Shown here one piece after another: positions 5,114 through 7,366 of a stretch of 7,366 nucleotides of DNA. The stretch comes from an uncultured Propionibacteriaceae bacterium (GTDB lineage: Bacteria > Actinomycetota > Actinomycetes > Propionibacteriales > Propionibacteriaceae): NCBI GenBank assembly GCA_936924635.1, contig CAKZHP010000018.1, forward strand, positions 1 through 7,366, written 5' to 3'. Both the position numbers and the translations under genes were made by a program. The notes under the pieces are model-generated. The model was given only the letters and a program-made list of their open reading frames with translations. It was not told where the DNA came from and ran no database searches. The stretch's first letter is position 1, and every line of letters starts with the position of its first letter.

Positions 5114-5944
5114 TCACCCGGTTGCGGCAGTCGCCCTGGCGCCGTCGCGCTCCATCTTGGCGGCGACCAGCTCGTCGACCCACTGGCTGGTCGACTTGCG
5201 GGTGCCGTCCAGATCGATGGAGGCGACGATCAGGGCGAGCGCCGCGTCGGTGACGAGGGAGGCCTGCGCCCAGTTCGAGATCGGGGAGTGCTGGGGGTCG
5301 ATGCGGTGGCGGAGCACCAGGCCGTCGAGGAGGCACTGCAACGACAGCGCCAGCGAGTCCAGGTTCCAGCCGGGGCGCAGCTCGGCACCGAGCATGGTGA
5401 GCACGTCTTCGTAGACGGCCTTCCATCGTTCCACGTCCTCGCGCGTGAACTCGACCAGCGACTCCTTGAGCTCGGGGTGCGCGAGCAGCATCGGGGCGAT
5501 GTGGGCGAGCAGGTACGACCGGGGGTTGGTGACGAGCTCGCGCACCAGCGCCGGCGCGAACCCGTCCACCCGCTGCGAGAACGGGGTGTCCCCGTCGAGG
5601 AGCATCGCGCGGGCCGCGTACGCCTGCGGGGCCGAGAGCCCGTGCGCGTCGCGGTACTCGAGGCAGTAGAGCACCACGTCGCGCAGGAAGTCGTCCTTGG
5701 ACGGCCACCGGTTGCGGAACGCTCGCTTGCCGTCGACCTCGCCGTCGGTCTGGGCGATGCGCAGCACGTCCTCGACCCGCAGCCAGTCGAGCGCGGCCGG
5801 GAACTTGATGGCCCGCAGCCGGGGCGGCAACGGCTGCGTGCCGTCACCCATGGCGGCCTCCAGCAGCTGCGCGGCCGCGCCGAGGAAGCGCTGCGCGGTC
5901 GCGTCGTCGCGGCGAGGGGCTGGCCGGGGGCTCACTCGCCACAT
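5114..5944 (-). CDS. TetR/AcrR-like transcriptional regulator
   Basis: This encodes 276 residues from the ATG at 5944, chosen because GGAGAG lies 4 nt upstream; the open frame continues back to 6175, but that stretch is Arg/Gly-rich and holds operator-like sequence. An amphipathic helix, TAQRFLGAAAQLLEAA (16-31), is followed by an unusual Pro/Arg-rich stretch and then the helix-turn-helix: WLRVEDVLRIAQTDGEVDG with AFRNRWPSKDDFLRDVV (54-91), where the segment ending WPSKDDFL matches the YRHFPSKEALL end of the TetR DNA-binding domain. The rest (92-276) is mostly helical, as in a ligand-binding and dimer domain, but longer than the usual total of about 200. The gap between helix 1 and the helix-turn-helix is longer than normal. 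It is divergent from the SDR/acyl-CoA synthetase genes, which suggests local regulation. Ligand unknown. Confidence 0.75.
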   Translation of the reverse strand: MWRVSPRPAPRRDDATAQRFLGAAAQLLEAAMGDGTQPLPPRLRAIKFPAALDWLRVEDVLRIAQTDGEVDGKRAFRNRWPSKDDFLRDVVLYCLEYRDAHGLSAPQAYAARAMLLDGDTPFSQRVDGFAPALVRELVTNPRSYLLAHIAPMLLAHPELKESLVEFTREDVERWKAVYEDVLTMLGAELRPGWNLDSLALSLQCLLDGLVLRHRIDPQHSPISNWAQASLVTDAALALIVASIDLDGTRKSTSQWVDELVAAKMERDGARATAATG

Positions 5945-5948
5945 TGTG

Positions 5949-5954
5949 CTCTCC
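5949..5954 (-). promoter_or_regulatory. Ribosome binding site of the TetR-like gene
   Basis: GGAGAG (plus-strand CTCTCC) lies 4 nt from the ATG at 5944 and fixes the start of the regulator. Confidence 0.65.
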
Positions 5955-5958
5955 GTGG

Positions 5959-5996
5959 ACGGGAAGTTCCGGCTTTCATGAAACGGACACTTCCGT
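5959..5996. promoter_or_regulatory. Tandem operator-like sites upstream of the TetR-like gene
   Basis: Two related 14-mers, ACGGGAAGTTCCGG (5959-5972) and ACGGACACTTCCGT (5983-5996), match at 10 of 14 positions and sit 24 bp apart, centre to centre. The second is a perfect ACGGA/TCCGT dyad with a 4-bp centre. The perfect 10-bp palindrome TTTCATGAAA (5974-5983) lies between them. They start 15 bp upstream of the regulator's ATG, a normal place for TetR autoregulation. They are more than 220 bp from the SDR start, so control of that gene is less certain. Confidence 0.55.
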
Positions 5997-6145
5997 GAGG
6001 TGGTCGTGCCCCGGCTCGCGCCGGCCGAGCACCACGCACCCAGTCGCGGCGCTCTGCAGGCACCACCGGGCCGGGTCAGGCTCCCGGGGCATCCCGTTGC
6101 CCGCCGCCGGCTCCCGCCAACCACCGCCCCGACCCACCGCCTCAC

Positions 6146-6170
6146 CCGGCGGGTTAAGGCAGCCCGCCGG
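6146..6170. repeat. 8-bp perfect hairpin in the divergent region
   Basis: CCGGCGGG (6146-6153) and CCCGCCGG (6163-6170) are perfect arms around a 9-nt loop, ending 50 bp before the SDR start. It lies upstream of the proposed -10 and could be an operator or chance in GC-rich DNA. Nothing else in 5997-6205 can be supported. Confidence 0.35.
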
Positions 6171-6206
6171 TACATCCCGGGCTGGGCGCACCCACCGCCT
6201 GCCGTC

Positions 6207-6212
6207 TAGCGT
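6207..6212 (+). promoter_or_regulatory. -10 element of a probable leaderless SDR promoter
   Basis: TAGCGT fits the actinobacterial TAnnnT -10 pattern and ends 7 nt before the A of the SDR start codon at 6220. That spacing would place the transcription start at or next to the ATG. The lack of a Shine-Dalgarno before 6220 agrees. No clear -35 is seen. Confidence 0.55.
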
Positions 6213-6219
6213 CACGGGC

Positions 6220-7014
6220 ATGAAGGGCACACCGCTGAGCGGGCGCACCGTGGTCGTGACCGGCGGGTCCCGCGGCATCGGGCGCGCCACCGCGGTCGCC
6301 GCCGCCCGGGCCGGCGCCGACCTCGTGCTCGTCGCCCGGACGGCCGACACTCTCGCCGAGACCGCACGCCTGGTACGCGACACGGGCAGGCGCGCGACCG
6401 CGTACGCCCTCGACCTGCGCGACCTGCCCGCCACCGAGGCCCTGGCCACCCGTGTCACCGACGAGGTCGGGCTGCCCGACGTGGTGGTGCTCAACGCCGG
6501 CCACTCGGTCGCCCGCGGGGTGCTGGAGTGCGCGGGGCGGTTCGACACGTACGAGCGGCTGACCACCCTGAACTACCTGTCACCGTTGGCGTTCCTGGGG
6601 CCGTTGCTGCCGCTCATGGCCGAGCGCGGCTCCGGTCACGTGATCGGGGTGACCAGCGCCACCACCCGGACGCCGGTCCCCGGCTGGGGCGCGTACACCG
6701 CCTCCAAGGCCGCCCTGGACAGCTGGCTGCGCTCCGCCCGCCCCGAGCTCGCCAGCGCCGGCATCGACGTGACCGTCTGCCAGCCACCGCTGGTCGACAC
6801 CGACATGATCCGGCCCGTGCACGGCCGTTCACGCTGGGCGATCCCACCCGAACGGGTTGCCCGGTGGCTGGTGGGCGCCATGGTCGACCCGGTCCCCGAA
6901 GTGGGCCCTTGGTACGTTCGGCCGGGCTCCGTGGCCGTCGCCGCCGCTCCGTACCTGTCGGCGCGCGTCCTGGGAGCCCTGTCCAGGAGGCGACCGAGGG
7001 GGATCCGTGACTGA
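6220..7014 (+). CDS. SDR family NAD(P)-dependent oxidoreductase
   Basis: This encodes 264 residues, typical for a classical short-chain dehydrogenase/reductase. The start at ATG 6220 places the Rossmann motif TGGSRGIG at residues 14-21, as expected; the open frame reaches further upstream but without SDR sequence. Other landmarks are D65 in LDLRD (cofactor-side acidic residue), NAG (92-94), N118, catalytic S146 in VTSATT, and Y159/K163 in AYTASK. The active-site tetrad is complete. The C-terminal part has RWAIPPERVARWLVGAM, the segment that usually shapes the substrate pocket, and a positively charged end. Its stop overlaps the start of the acyl-CoA synthetase, so the two are probably co-transcribed and coupled, suggesting an acyl or carboxylic substrate or product. 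The exact substrate cannot be deduced. Confidence 0.92.
   Translation: MKGTPLSGRTVVVTGGSRGIGRATAVAAARAGADLVLVARTADTLAETARLVRDTGRRATAYALDLRDLPATEALATRVTDEVGLPDVVVLNAGHSVARGVLECAGRFDTYERLTTLNYLSPLAFLGPLLPLMAERGSGHVIGVTSATTRTPVPGWGAYTASKAALDSWLRSARPELASAGIDVTVCQPPLVDTDMIRPVHGRSRWAIPPERVARWLVGAMVDPVPEVGPWYVRPGSVAVAAAPYLSARVLGALSRRRPRGIRD
6996..7003 (+). promoter_or_regulatory. Ribosome binding site of the acyl-CoA synthetase
   Basis: GAGGGGGA lies 3 nt before GTG 7007, inside the end of the SDR gene. It supports the overlapping start. Confidence 0.55.
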
Positions 7015-7366
7015 GCCAGGTGCAGGGGGGTCGTCGCTCGGTGCCCGCGCGCTGTCCTGGTGGGGCGACCAGCCCGACTGGGCGGGCGCCCGCCACGGGT
7101 TGCCGCGCCGGCGCTGGTCCACGGCACGGCCACAGCGGGCGATGCCGTCGTGGGGGTCTGACGACAGCCTCGTGCTGAGCGGCCCGCTCGGTTTCGGCCT
7201 GCGTGGGCTGGACCACCTCATCGGGACGCTCCCGCGGCTGGCGCTCGCCGGAGCGGCCGCCACCCACGGCGCCACGTCCCTCGCGCTGCTCGTCGCCCGC
7301 GCTCGCGCGCACGGTGACCGGGTGGCGTGGCGCGACGGGGAGCGGCAGGTCACGTACGGACAGCTC
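7007..7366 (+). CDS. AMP-binding acyl-CoA synthetase, N-terminal part (3' end outside window)
   Basis: The frame from GTG 7007 is open to the window edge (120 codons) and overlaps the SDR stop by 8 nt. The last visible residues, ARAHGDRVAWRDGERQVTYG followed by QL, match the opening of the adenylate-forming domain (family pattern: HPDRPAVVDGDRRLTYRELD). Acyl-CoA synthetases activate carboxylic acids with ATP and then load them on CoA. About 100 residues precede this domain, with a Trp-rich start (LSWWGDQPDW) and a hydrophobic stretch around 70-97 (LIGTLPRLALAGAA...LALLVARA). This is longer than the shortest family members; FadD-type enzymes with such extensions exist. A later start (GTG or ATG near 7142) cannot be excluded. 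The P-loop and catalytic motifs lie outside the window, so the assignment rests on the domain's first segment and the SDR neighbour. Confidence 0.7.
   Translation, partial: MTEPGAGGSSLGARALSWWGDQPDWAGARHGLPRRRWSTARPQRAMPSWGSDDSLVLSGPLGFGLRGLDHLIGTLPRLALAGAAATHGATSLALLVARARAHGDRVAWRDGERQVTYGQL

Noticed and set aside
4649..5998. 449-codon plus-strand frame opposite nei and the TetR-like gene
   Set aside because: It is antisense to both genes, passes through the long hairpin at 4991-5068, and has no recognisable domain.

Overview
The window is high-GC DNA with strong third-position G/C bias, GTG as well as ATG starts, a leaderless-type promoter and many GTACG words. These point to an actinobacterium, perhaps of the Nocardioidaceae or a relative; the exact taxon is inferred, not shown. 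All calls come from reading the sequence and its translations; no database was searched.

Layout, left to right: (1) 1-1826 (+), the C-terminal part of the DNA-repair helicase Lhr. (2) 1827-2930, a decayed zone holding a DoxX-like membrane-protein gene (+) with an internal stop caused by two compensating one-base shifts, then on the minus strand the remains of an ECF sigma factor gene and of its overlapping partner gene. (3) 2951-3835 (+), an intact two-domain VOC protein of the CatE / catechol-2,3-dioxygenase type behind a GTTGAC-AC-GTCAAC palindrome. (4) 3836-4056, a convergent intergenic gap filled by three back-to-back hairpins. (5) 4057-4932 (-), an Fpg/Nei-family DNA glycosylase. (6) 4933-5113, a gap with another long hairpin. 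(7) 5114-5944 (-), a divergent TetR-like regulator. (8) 5945-6219, a divergent control region with two operator-like sites. (9) 6220-7014 (+), an SDR oxidoreductase, overlapped by 8 nt by the start of an AMP-binding acyl-CoA synthetase that runs off the window.

Two functional themes appear. Lhr and the Nei-type glycosylase form a repair neighbourhood; the two genes are adjacent and co-directional in mycobacteria, but here they are separated by about 2.2 kb and point toward each other. The TetR-like gene, SDR and acyl-CoA synthetase look like a regulated lipid or carboxylic-acid module.

The most unusual signal is a pair of related long hairpins, at 3849-3938 and 4991-5068, one on each side of the glycosylase gene. 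They align without gaps over 86 nt, share the same symmetry axis and the same TGTC apical loop, and differ in the apical stem only by changes that keep pairing. They look like members of a dispersed, structure-conserved palindromic repeat family.
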